A stretch of DNA of 64,000 nt from Pogostemon cablin (Eukaryota > Streptophyta > Magnoliopsida > Lamiales > Lamiaceae), in NCBI GenBank assembly GCA_023678885.1, contig CM042982.1, forward strand, positions 10,106,001 through 10,170,000. Direction: 5' to 3'. This document shows, piece after piece, positions 12,236-22,223 of this stretch. Below the pieces are notes generated by a model that saw nothing but the letters and a program-made list of their open reading frames with translations, made no database searches and was not told the DNA's origin. The translations under genes and the position numbers were made by a program. Each line of letters begins with the position of its first letter. Within the stretch, counting starts at the first letter, position 1.

Positions 12236-13452
12236 TGTAACGACAAATTTTTGTATTTATGATAAAAATAAATATAAGAGAATTACAATAATAATGCAGA
12301 AAGATTAAACTTGAACATTTTGGAAACAATCTCTATATATCCTCTGATTCTTCTTTCGAACCAATTTGGCCTTGACTTGACTTTGATTTGACTTGTGTAT
12401 TGACTTTGACTTCTTTAACTGGAGTGTATGCTGACTGTGTTGACATCGTGTATGTTGAGCCAGATCTTCAAATAAAGCTTGTCCGAACTAGGATGTCTAG
12501 TCTTGAAATGTTGATCCGGAGGCTTTGAACCTTTGTTTGGATTGAACGTTGACTGAGAGCTTTCCACGAAGAACACTTGATTTGGGGGACTTGGAGCATT
12601 GATCCCGGATTAGTAGATGTTCTTGACTTGAAGCTTGAATATGCTTTGGAGATCTTAAACTTGAAGCTTTGGAGGCTTGAAGACTTGAAGTTTTGTTGAA
12701 GATCTTGAGCTTGAAGCTTTGGAGGCTTGAAGATCTTGAAGATTTGAAGATCCTCGCTTGAAATTTTGAAGACTTTGAAGACTCGAAGATCACTTGAAGG
12801 TCCCGAGCTTGAAGACTTGAAGATCCTCGAAGGTCTTGAGCTTGAAGATTCGAAGATTGCTTGAAGTCTTGAAGATCCTCGAAGGTCTTGAGCTTGAAGA
12901 CTTGAAGATCATCGAACGTTCTTCGCTTGGAGTTTCGAAGATTTGAAGATCGCTTGAAGATCTTCGTTCATTCTTCGCCTAAGGCTTCGAAGACTTGAAG
13001 ATTTGAGGGAGTGCTGCTCGTGTTCTCGATCTCTTCAGAAGCGTCTCGTCTTCGGCTGCTTGAATGTGTGTCTGTGTGTTCGTGAACGAATGGTGGAGAC
13101 CCCTTTATATAGGTGAGAAATGAGGTCCAGGCTCTTTGGGCCTTATTTAATGGGCTTGGCCCTCAAACTTATTGGACCATAATCGGGTCTATTTTATTTG
13201 GCCATGATTTAATTTATCTGGGTTTATTTGACTTGGGCCAGACCTCATTTGACTTAGGTTTTAATTGACTTGAGTCAAGCCTCATTTAATTTAAATCCAT
13301 TTTATTTGTTGAGATCAAATTAATTATCAATTATTTATTAATTTATTTTATGAATTAATTTATTTAAATTCCAAAATAAATTAAAATTGATATTTAATCT
13401 AGAAAATTTACGTATCGTCATTTAATTGGATCGTAAATTTTAATTGCTTACA
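12236..13452 (-). mobile_element. Solo LTR, 1217 bp, with GGGAC target duplication
   Basis: GGGAC at 12231-12235 and 13453-13457 bracket a segment starting TGTAACGACAAA and ending AATTGCTTACA (TG...CA). On the minus strand it reads TGTAAGCAATT...TCGTTACA, with a good TATA box (CTATATAAAGG, near 13112-13102) followed by the repeat-rich transcribed part, so minus is the likely sense. No internal retroelement sequence remains; recombination between two LTRs is the usual explanation. Confidence 0.85.
12630..12995 (-). repeat. Short degenerate tandem repeats of CTTCAAGAT type in the solo LTR
   Basis: About 25 variants of CTTGAAGA(T/C)(CTCG) stand head to tail on +. On the minus strand they make a Ser/Lys-rich open frame (12497-12793) that is not believed to be coding. 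Confidence 0.8.
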
Positions 13453-13553
13453 GGGACATTTGGATGGGATGACTAATATAGTAAAATGGTGACCTTTTAG
13501 AGGGACGGAGGGAGTAATAAGCCTACACATTTGGTGAATGATCTTGGATGTCA

Positions 13554-13672
13554 TGTTACATTTTGGTGTTACATGTTACACGCGTTAGATGAATGACACG
13601 TATGTGGAGAGCAAAATCTCAACCTTTCCCCTTCAATTTTTATAATAGGAGATGTAACACCAAAATGTAACA
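13554..13672. mobile_element. 119 bp palindromic MITE in the EXO70 upstream region
   Basis: A perfect 21 bp inverted repeat forms both ends: 13554-13574 (starts TGTTACATTTTGG) and 13652-13672 (ends AAAATGTAACA). The 77 bp between has no coding. The inner edge is about 260 bp upstream of the EXO70 start codon. No target duplication could be confirmed. Confidence 0.7.
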
Positions 13673-13856
13673 GGAGATCCGAACCAGTTGTGAATCGGGT
13701 AGGAAAGAAATATGAAACAAAAATGGTATTGAGTAGGAAGGAGTAGCATAGTTTATAAAATAGAAATGAGTCGTGGAGAGCATACATTAAGTAGGTGTGC
13801 ATCATAACCGGGTCAACTTTGAACCACATCCAACCAAACAAACCATCACTTCCAAA

Positions 13857-13872
13857 CATATATATATATATA
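13857..13872 (+). promoter_or_regulatory. Possible TATA region of EXO70
   Basis: An ATATATATATAT run lies about 65 bp upstream of the start codon. It is the only TATA-like stretch close by; a start this near would leave a short leader. It could equally be a simple repeat. Confidence 0.3.
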
Positions 13873-13933
13873 TCCATTAATAAACAATCCAATCCAATCC
13901 TTAAACACACTTACAAACTCACAATCTTAATTA

Positions 13934-15850
13934 ATGGAATCTCTCCACAAATTCAACAGCTTCGACAAAAATCCAAACACTCCAGGTCCACCTTCATCCA
14001 CTAATGACGATGAACATTGTGTCTCAGATAAACGTGAAATCTCCAACAGTGTCGACGAATTCATCACCCAACTCTCCGCCATTGACGACAAATCCAAGGA
14101 TCCGCCTCAAGTCCCTGATTTCGTCGAGTCCTTCTCCAAAATCGTCGAGTCCAGGATCATGAGGTATAATTCGGGTGAATTGAACGCCAAATTTGGGAAG
14201 ATGACGGAGGAGGATTTCTTCTTCATCCAATCCGTCAAGCGCATCTCCAAATTGACCAACGCATTGAGCGAGTTTTCGTCGGATACCAATGTCAATCCGT
14301 CGGTCAATCAAACCAGCGCGGCGTTGCAGCGCGCCATGGTGTTCTTAGAGGAGGAATTTCGTGCATTGCTCGATGATTCCAAGAATGATGATCAAATTAG
14401 CAATACTGTTTATAAATCCTCCTCGTCGTTTAATTCCGACCGCTGCAGCCTTCAACGGGAGCCGGATTCCGATGATTATCCGGCGTATTCGCCGGAATCC
14501 GTGGCGAAAATGCACGAGATCGCATCGACGATGATTTCGGCGGGATACGAAACGGAGTGCTGCCAGGTGTATTACATTTCGCGGCGGAGTGCGATCAGAA
14601 ACCACATGGTGAAGATGGATCTGGAGATCGTGCTGAACATGGACGACATGGTGAAGGTCACGTGGGAGACGCTGGAGGCGGAGATCTCGCGTTGGATCAA
14701 CGCCGTCAAAACTTTCGCCGACGTCATCTTACCGGGGGAGAATCGCCTCGGCGAATCCATCTTCTCCGACAACCCACTCATCTGCCGGAGTTTACTCAGC
14801 AGCATCGTCCGCGGAGTGGTGATTCAGCTCCTCGATTTCGCGGAGGCCACCGCCATGGCGAAGCGATCCGCGGAGAAGCTGTTCAAGTACCTGGACATGT
14901 ACGAAGCGCTGCAGAATCTGATCCCGGTGATCGGCGGCTCCGACGAGCTCATCGTGGAGGTCTCCGCCGCGGTGGACCGGATCGGCCAGTCTGCGGTGAG
15001 CAACTTCTGCGATTTGGAAAACTCGATCAAAAGCGACGGCGCACGTACGCCAGTCCCCGGTGGCGCAGTGCACCCGCTCACGCGTTACGTGATGAATTAC
15101 CTCAAGTACACGTGCGAGTATAAAGACACGCTGGAGAGAATATTGGGGAAGCATACTGAGATGGAGAAGAAATACCTCCACGTGTCAAACAACCAGCCAC
15201 TCTCGGCCCAAGACTTAGAGAAGGAAAGTGAGAGCCCACACAACTTCGAAACAATGGCCCACACGACGCCGTTTTCGGTCCAGGTAGTTACAGTGATGGA
15301 CCTTCTAGACGGAAACCTTGACAAGAAATCTCGACTGTACAGAGACCCATCGTTAAAGTACATATTCCTAATGAACAACGGTAGATACATACTCCAGAAG
15401 GTGAAAGGGACGAAGGAGATCCTCCAGGTGATGGGCGACACGTGGTGCCGGAGAAGATCGACGGTGGTGAGGCAGTACCACAAGAACTACCAACGGGAGA
15501 CGTGGAACAGAGTATTGCAGGCTCTGAACCAAGAAGGGCTGGTGGTGAACGGGAAGGCCAACAAGTCATTGCTGAAGGAGAGGTTCAAGATATTCAGCAC
15601 CATCTTCGAAGAGATATACAGATCGCAGAGCACGTGGGTGGTGAGCGACGAGCAGCTCCAGTCGGAGCTCCGGATATCGATCTCCGCGGTTGTGATACCG
15701 GCGTACCGGTCGTTCGTGGGGCGGTTTCGGCCGTATTTGGACAGCGGGAGGTCGGCGGACAAGTATATTAAGTACCAGCCGGAGGATGTTGAAAGCATGG
15801 TAGAGCAGCTGTTTGAGGGTAATCATGCTTCCATGGCCAGGAGGAAATAA
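13934..15850 (+). CDS. EXO70: EXO70 family exocyst subunit (638 aa, intronless)
   Basis: Exocyst subunit that helps tether secretory vesicles to the plasma membrane, acting in the cytosol at membrane sites. The single uninterrupted frame begins at the first ATG and ends in TAA overlapping an AATAAA. Visible family features: a variable acidic N-terminus (1-100) with PDFVESFSKIVESRI and FIQSVKRISKLTNAL helices; YETECCQVYYISRRSAI near 205-220; then the helical-rod Exo70 domain (about 250-625) with HPLTRYVMNYLKY (~380), IFLMNNGRYILQKVKGTKE (~476) and the C-terminal PAYRSFVGRFRPYL...KYQPEDVE (~590-625). Length and lack of introns fit the plant-expanded EXO70 subfamilies. The N-terminal pattern looks most like EXO70C, with B as the alternative; this subclass call is from memory. 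Transposon insertions crowd its upstream 420 bp. Confidence 0.93.
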   Translation: MESLHKFNSFDKNPNTPGPPSSTNDDEHCVSDKREISNSVDEFITQLSAIDDKSKDPPQVPDFVESFSKIVESRIMRYNSGELNAKFGKMTEEDFFFIQSVKRISKLTNALSEFSSDTNVNPSVNQTSAALQRAMVFLEEEFRALLDDSKNDDQISNTVYKSSSSFNSDRCSLQREPDSDDYPAYSPESVAKMHEIASTMISAGYETECCQVYYISRRSAIRNHMVKMDLEIVLNMDDMVKVTWETLEAEISRWINAVKTFADVILPGENRLGESIFSDNPLICRSLLSSIVRGVVIQLLDFAEATAMAKRSAEKLFKYLDMYEALQNLIPVIGGSDELIVEVSAAVDRIGQSAVSNFCDLENSIKSDGARTPVPGGAVHPLTRYVMNYLKYTCEYKDTLERILGKHTEMEKKYLHVSNNQPLSAQDLEKESESPHNFETMAHTTPFSVQVVTVMDLLDGNLDKKSRLYRDPSLKYIFLMNNGRYILQKVKGTKEILQVMGDTWCRRRSTVVRQYHKNYQRETWNRVLQALNQEGLVVNGKANKSLLKERFKIFSTIFEEIYRSQSTWVVSDEQLQSELRISISAVVIPAYRSFVGRFRPYLDSGRSADKYIKYQPEDVESMVEQLFEGNHASMARRK

Positions 15851-16318
15851 ATAAATACTCCTAGTTACCCAGTAATGTATTTCTTTCTTTTCTAAGTTTT
15901 GGATTTATATTTTTGCTTCTCTTTCTTTTTGTGATATAATTATGTCAAATGTAATATAAGATGTATTTTCTTCCACCAATTGGCAATTACATCCGTTCGG
16001 ATTTCAAATATACAAATAAAAATGCCATTATTTGGGTATGAGAGTATCCCTCAATTTATTCTTCACGATAGATAAAGTCGTAGTCGTAGACCATGCATTA
16101 AAAAAAAAATTTAAAAATCTACTTTTCATCAATTTTATTGTCTTTAAGAGGTTAATTTGGTATTTTTAGGCAAAATATCTTGTGAATCATGCACCAACTT
16201 TCAAAATTTATACTATAAATAAAAATGTATACATTCTGTTAACGAATTTTCTGTTAGTTTTTTAATTATTAAAGTTATACAATTATTAAAATACATATAT
16301 ACACTATAAATAAAAAAG

Positions 16319-16320
<2 letters not shown>
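15851..16320. other. EXO70 3' flank, no other gene seen
   Basis: Overlapping AATAAATAAATA at the stop codon and T-rich sequence to about 15990 fit a plant 3' UTR and polyadenylation region. Beyond that is AT-rich sequence without recognisable features. Confidence 0.5.

Positions 16321-16378
<58 letters not shown>
16321..16378. repeat. (AT)n microsatellite
   Basis: 58 bp of uninterrupted AT. Confidence 0.95.
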
Positions 16379-16380
<2 letters not shown>

Positions 16381-16584
16381 ATGAACACGTACAATCGAGT
16401 GTACAGGATATCAACTCTATTCTTTTTAATTAATAAATAAATTATAAAATATGTTATGTGTGTTGGCGTGTGATTAATAAATTTATAATTAAGATATATA
16501 TTTTTAAGAATGAAAATTAATATGATGTTTTCTTAGTAGGATTAGGTTGGACGAAAAAGAAATGTGAAATTATATTGATACATG

Positions 16585-18226
16585 TGATCGGTGTCATTTT
16601 CACCTATATTTTAGTATCTTTTATTATATATTTTTGTGTAATTTTATTCATTTTGTATATCATTTGGTGGTGTTATATGAAGATATGGAGATGTGTGCTT
16701 TGAAATGATAAATATGTGATTTTCATGATTAAATGTCTTAAATTGTACTATATTTGTGAATATTTAAAGAATTGGTAAATTGGTGTAATTTGTGTGATTT
16801 TCAGGTGAAAATAGATTCTAGACCGATAAAGAAGATGTGAAAAAAAACGGAGCTCAATTCGGAGTTGAAATGAGGAACAACGAGCCAAAGTAAAATGCTG
16901 AAAAACGCAAGTCTAACTTGTGTAATTTTTTTGTATTATTGTGGAGCTCAAAACTAGAATTGTGATATATGGTTGGAAAGCCACAGAAGAGAGGATCACG
17001 TGAGCGCAAGAATCATTCGAATCGGAGATCAGATGTGAAAGTTATGCGCGAAACGGTGAGACTGCGTTGCACATGATGACCCTACACGGCCCTTGTGCTG
17101 CTACACGGCCCGTGTAGATTCAAAAGACAGTTTTATGATATCCACTTATTCTATAAGCTTCCATGGGGGTATAAATACATGTTTTGACTACAAAATCTGA
17201 GAGGAATAATTTTGGATCAGTTTCCACACACACTAAACACCTAAACCACACACATTCATCTTCATATCTTCCACACTTCACTTCATCCATCCAATCCACT
17301 TGATCTTCACAAATCCATCCATAAATCCATCCATCCACCAATCTAAGAAGAGAAATCATCATTGATTGAATATTTTAGCATGATCAAAAGGGAGCCAACT
17401 TACCTTTATTTTGTTATTTTCTTCATTATTTGGCTCAATTGGAGCAAGCTAGCTAGCAATATGATTGGTTAGGTATTATGTAGATTTTGCACACCACATG
17501 TTTGATGAAATGATTGTTATGAATATTTTCTATCATGAATGCTTATTCACATTTTATGTATGATTTCTATGGTTAAATTCTCTATTCATAGTGTTAGGAT
17601 GACAATTCCAATATTATGTTTAGTGATTTAATTGAATCATTGATTGCATGAGATGACTTAGTTAGTATGAGGAGAGGTAAGTCATACCCTTCAAGTGCTT
17701 AGAACCTCATGATAGGACATTAGTGATGAACTAGTGAGGGGAACCCAACTTATGATCATAGTACCTTCATGGGAATTGATGTAAGAACAATCCTAGGAGA
17801 TTTAAACTTGTAAAAGAGTTGAGAACTTAATCATCTTGTCCATAGGGGTTAGGGGTACAAATGTGATTGCCTTAATATCATAACATGAAAACCATCAATG
17901 CATATGTGTGTGTGTGTGTGTGAGTCTATATATACCTTACCAAGAATGTTGTTTGTCTTACATAATTCTTAGATTGTTCACCTTCACCCATCATCCATCT
18001 CATTTGTACATGTTCTATCTTTTAATTGCTTTCTTAGTTATTAGTTTTTAGTTTAACCAACCCTCCTTCTTTGATTAGTCATACTAGAGTGAAACAACTT
18101 TCAAATACGGCTGCCCACTTTCGCCCTTGGGTTCGATATTTCTAAATTTTGCACTTGGTCACTACGGTCTACTACGCGATAGAATATGCTTGCTCTTATC
18201 AATTACCAAAATTGAAACCAAGTTCA
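16585..18226 (+). repeat. 5' LTR (1642 bp)
   Basis: Contains a TATA box (GGTATAAATAC, ~17168) and, upstream of it, two neighbouring near-palindromes of CTACACGG-type (17085-17117). It is about 50 bp shorter than the 3' LTR because of indels near 17395 and 17450. Confidence 0.9.
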
Positions 18227-18244
18227 TGGTGCCGTTGTCGTGAC
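18227..18244 (+). other. Primer-binding site, tRNA-Asp-like
   Basis: TGGTGCCGTTGTCGTGAC lies directly after the 5' LTR. It differs in a few positions from TGGCGCCGTTGCCGGGGA, the complement of plant tRNA-Asp 3' ends used by many Ty3-type elements. Confidence 0.65.
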
Positions 18245-18661
18245 GAAAGCCTTCGGTGTAACGTGTTTGGATTTGTTAGCTCTACTTAGTACATTTTTTT
18301 CTTATTTTTGCATCTATATTTGCTTTGTAAAATTTGTTCTCACTTGTTCTTCTTAATAGGTACGACAACCTTGAAAGAAGGGGAGAAGAAACAAACCAAA
18401 AATAGAAAGTGGAGAGAATTGTAGTAGCTCTTGAGAAGAGCTAAAAATGGATCAATGCTACAATAATGGAATATATGGAGGATGGCAAAGGCCTTACAAT
18501 GTGAATACATTTCAACCGTATCAAGTAAACACTTATTCCGTTCCAAGTTCTTACAATCAAGTTCCTCCGTTTAAGTGTTGATCAAGGGAATTATCTCCAA
18601 GGACAAAGATGACAACCACCAAGTGAAGAAGTTAAGCCACCCATAGAAGATAGAGTGGGGA

Positions 18662-19023
18662 AACTCATGGAAATGTTGAATGAAATGATTGAAGAAAGAC
18701 AGAAAGAGAGAGAAGAAATAAGGAAAGAAGATGAGGAAAATGAGAGGAGATTGAAGCCATAGAACATCAATTGAGTCAAATGATAAGTGAACGGAACACT
18801 CTCTACGACATGGAAATTTTTGATAAAAAGATTGAAGAACGGAACTCATGGAAATGTTGAATGAAATGATTGAAGAAAGACAGAAAGAGAGAGAAGAAAT
18901 AAGGAAAGAAGATGAGGAAAATGAGAGGAGATTTGAAGCCATAGAACGTCAATTGAGTCAAATGATAAGTGAACGGAACACTCTCTACGACATGAAAATT
19001 TTTGATGAAAAGATTGAAGAAGG
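18662..19023 (+). repeat. 181 bp tandem duplication in the coiled-coil region
   Basis: AACTCATGGAAATGTTGAAT starts at 18662 and again at 18843; the copies are nearly identical. The first copy lacks one T (GAGATTGAAG versus GAGATTTGAAG), which breaks its frame; the second copy is open. Confidence 0.9.
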
Positions 19024-19486
19024 GTTAGATGTAGAAGAGTATTCGGAGGATAATGAAGAAGACTCAAGAGATGTTGAGCTTATTGAGGATAAGGTAGACA
19101 AGGTAAAAGAAAGCGTAAAGGAGGAAAATGAGAAGAGTAACGAACCTAAGGTAGAGGAAAGCTTAAAAGTGGAAAAGGTTATCAATGATTTCTTCTTCCT
19201 TGTTGATAAAGAAAATTCAAGTGAAGATGAAGAATCAAGAGATGAGTATGAATTCGATGAAGTGGAACAAAGTCTAAGACCACTTGATGATGAGTTTGGG
19301 AGTGAAATGAGCATTTCTACACCATTTGACTCTTCAAGTTGCATTGAATTTCAAAGTATTGTTTATATTGATTTTGTCTTACCTATTGATTCTTCTCAAT
19401 GCCTTAGGTACAAAAGAGAGCTTGAAGATATGTTGGGAACATACTTGATAAAAAAAATAAGTGGTGGTCTCAAAAGGAGCGGTTAA
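18848..19486 (+). CDS. Acidic coiled-coil protein of the retroelement (212 aa), function unknown
   Basis: The frame opens with MEMLNEMIEERQKEREEIRK and stays strongly charged (Glu/Lys/Asp-rich, heptad-like) to about residue 150, then becomes a mixed segment ending KKISGGLKRSG. No zinc knuckle, protease or polymerase motif is present. In plant Ty3-type elements such a frame usually corresponds to a gag-like or linker region; that is inference. The original frame probably began upstream (near 18448, MDQCYNNG...) and was broken when the first copy of the 181 bp duplication lost a base. Whether it is translated is unknown. Confidence 0.4.
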   Translation: MEMLNEMIEERQKEREEIRKEDEENERRFEAIERQLSQMISERNTLYDMKIFDEKIEEGLDVEEYSEDNEEDSRDVELIEDKVDKVKESVKEENEKSNEPKVEESLKVEKVINDFFFLVDKENSSEDEESRDEYEFDEVEQSLRPLDDEFGSEMSISTPFDSSSCIEFQSIVYIDFVLPIDSSQCLRYKRELEDMLGTYLIKKISGGLKRSG

Positions 19487-19842
19487 TGGATTGTAAGCTC
19501 AAACGAGTGGAATTTTTAAAGTCAATCTCGAAGGATGCTACTATGTTCGTTACTTGCCACAAATGCCTAATAGAGAAAGAAGCACAAAGATTAAAATTTG
19601 ATGGCAAGAACGAACGATATCCTTGGCCATTCCGATGAGTTCTCCATGATCCGTCCGGCTTGAAGATGTTAAACTTAGCGCTAGATGGGAGGCAACCCAT
19701 CGTTTATTTTAATACTTTCATTTAAATGCTTTGATTTAGTTTTTGTATTTTTGGCATGTAGGTTGATCGTGCTCGTGAGAAAAATGCATATGGAAATACG
19801 AAAAGTGTTTGATTTGAAGTGTGAAGGGATGTTTCACTACTT

Positions 19843-20036
19843 CTTGCAAACTTAAAGTTCAACTCTTGTTTCACTTTAAGTTTGGGGGGATAGTGCGTGG
19901 TGTGTCATACCTTGGATTGTTGTGATGTATATACTTCTCTACAAGAAGCTCATTGGTGGAAACTACAAGGGTAAGTCCCACCACTTTTTGCAAACTTAAT
20001 TCTCAACTTGTTTCGATTTAAGTTTGGGGGAGAGTG
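19843..20036 (+). repeat. Direct repeat with internal purine-tract-like TTTAAGTTTGGGGG blocks
   Basis: Two diverged copies of a ~70 bp sequence (CTTGCAAACTTAAAGTTCAA... and TTTGCAAACTTAATTCTCAA...) each end in TTTAAGTTTGGGGG followed by GTGCGTGGTGTG. The G tracts lie at 19884-19889 and 20026-20030. They resemble the purine tract before the 3' LTR but sit more than 2 kb upstream of it. Confidence 0.75.
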
Positions 20037-20304
20037 CGTGGTGTGACTCACCACTTGAGTGTGCTTATTATGTTGATTGAGACATCTTCTTGTAAAATTG
20101 GGTAAATTTTAAAATTTTTCTCATGAGTATTAGTTTGATTTTGGTTAGTTTGGTTGTGTTGAAGTGCATGTTAGTTCATATTTTGGTTACAATTGTTGAG
20201 CTGATGATTTTTGATGAAATTTTGAGCATATATGAGGTATATTGGAAGTACAAAAATAGGGCAAAACGAGGTATGAAGTTAAAAATTAAAAAAAAATAGG
20301 GCAA

Positions 20305-20530
20305 ATGCTACACGAGCCGTGTTCAGTACACGACCTTGTAAGAGGTGGCCGTGTACTGACATCAGAAGGTGCTACTCGCCCAGGGTCGAGGGTGAGCTCC
20401 GAAGCCGTGCAGGGAATAGAAATACGGGTCGTGTGTGGAACACGACCCTGTAACACACAGTCATGCTCGAGTATCAAAAAACGCTACAAGGCCATGACTG
20501 AGGCCGTGTAGCGAAGCACGACCCGTGTAG
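20305..20530 (+). repeat. GC-rich block with repeated CACGACCC/ACACGG motifs
   Basis: In an AT-rich context, this block repeats half-sites of the same palindrome seen in the LTRs: ACACGACCTTGTA, GGCCGTGTACTGA, ACACGACCCTGTAA, GGCCGTGTAGCG, CACGACCCGTGTAG. It lies roughly where some plant Ty3-type elements carry noncoding spacer DNA. Confidence 0.6.
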
Positions 20531-22184
20531 TGTCTGAAGGCAGTTTTAAAAACCCGAGTTCGCGAGCAGTTTCAAACACGTCATTCACTCTGTACGCATC
20601 CCAAGGTTCTAGTTCGTCTTGTATGCAGTTTGTTTGTCCGTACTAGCCATTTCCACCTCTAGATGCCTTTTCAGGGAGTTTATTTTACTACTCATCATTT
20701 CCATTTGCTTAGCATATACATGATTTTGATTTGGATTGTTTGGATTAGTATGTTACTTCATATGTTATGTACTTGGGAGGTTTAGTTGCTTTTTTTATTT
20801 TTGAATAAGGTGGCGAAATTTTGAACTTAAACGATATTGGATGATGAGGATATGTGCTTGATTTTCTTTTGATGGATGAAGTGTCATTTTTACATGTTTT
20901 GTGTTGTTGTCTTGTTCCTTGTTTGGTGAGTCTTTGCTCATGTGTTTTGTTTGTATTTTTATTATAGTATAGGGTTGTTTGGTGATTTGTTTCGGGATGT
21001 TGTGAGTCATTTTTGAATGTGAGTAATGGCATGTTGTTTGTGATAAAGTGATGTCGAACTGTGTTGAGAATCTCTACTCTTTAAAATTATGACATGGTCT
21101 ATTTAACTTGTTCAATTTTGAGATGAATTGAAGTGTAATAGGTTCCTTAAGGTCCGAGCAAATGCTTGTGAGCATTTGAACCTCAACCGTGCATCCATGG
21201 TTAAATTTCTTAATGAGTGGATCGATTGAGCCTTGATAAACTAGAACTTGCTCATGGACTACGGGAATGAACCCGATTGGTGGAGGTTAGTGATATGATC
21301 TTAGGCCATCCTTGTTACTTTAAAGTCATTGCTATATATTTTCTTACCTTATACATCATCCCTAGTTAACCACTTTGAGCCTTAAAGCCTATTTCTTGTG
21401 ATATTAGCACATTACAAGCCATGATTACATACTCAAGCCTTATATATATACCTTTTGTGTGGGTGATTGAAGAGATGATGGTTTACAAGGTTTGATGTGA
21501 GAATTATATTAGAGAAGAAAGGAAATGGTAAACAAGCAATAAAAGGATGAAAAGAGCTCAACCAAATGCACATGCAACCTCAACATAAGAAAAAAGGAGT
21601 AAAACAAGAAAAATATGCTCAAGGAACGCCAAGTCAAAGAAAGGAAGCATGCAAATTAAAAGAAACTCAAGAAATCCAAGGAACGACAATGATTAGTGCT
21701 TGTGATTAGAAAAGAAAAGAAAGGAAGATAGAAACATGAAGAAGTTGAAGAAGCTGATCATCTCTTCGATTACTTACACTCGATGAGTCATTCTTATCCA
21801 TAATCTCTCTACCCTTACCAAAAAGCCTAACATTACATCCAAAAGTAAAGTCCTTTTTGATCATTAGTTGAAGCCTTGGTGGCTTGTGAATGTAGTCCGT
21901 GAGAAAGTCTATGGTGCGTCCGGTTCAATCGATTGATGAGTGAAAATTACCCTACTTCATAGAGTGTTGAGTGCATTTTAATACCCATTGTGAGTTTGGA
22001 CCGGAAGGGACTTTATCGCTCTTAATTTTCTTAGACTTGAACTTGTTAATTTTTCATGTCATGATTTTAATGTTGTAGGATTGCTTGATATGATTTGTAG
22101 TTCTTGTTACTTATGATGTGTTGTTGTTTATGTTCTTTAGGTCTTTCTCTAGGTGAAAATTCCCCCTCTCGTTTTCTCATTTTT

Positions 22185-22223
22185 GTTGCTCGAAGACGAG
22201 CAACACTTTAACTTTGGGGGGGT
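22185..22223 (+). other. Hairpin and polypurine tract before the 3' LTR
   Basis: GTTGCTCG-AAGA-CGAGCAAC (22185-22204) is a perfect 8 bp stem with a 4 base loop. It is followed by ACTTTAACTTTGGGGGGGT, the plus-strand primer tract, which abuts the LTR start at 22224. Confidence 0.75.

Larger units (their letters stand above)
12089..13514. mobile_element. Stowaway-like MITE split by a solo LTR
   Basis: Left tip CTCCCTCCGTCCCTCCCAAA and right tip TAGAGGGACGGAGGGAG are inverted and flanked by TA (12087-12088, 13515-13516). Without the 1217 bp LTR and one copy of its GGGAC duplication, the MITE would be about 204 bp. Confidence 0.85.

Noticed and set aside
12497..12793. 98-codon Ser/Lys-rich frame on minus
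   Set aside because: Lies inside the solo LTR and consists of its CTTCAAG repeats.
14024..15826. Several open frames of 66-188 codons in other frames over EXO70
   Set aside because: All are shadows of the GC-rich EXO70 coding sequence; none has a family match.
18571..19344. Minus-strand Ser/Leu/Phe-rich frames of 62-123 codons
   Set aside because: Antisense of the Glu/Lys-rich coiled-coil repeat on the plus strand.
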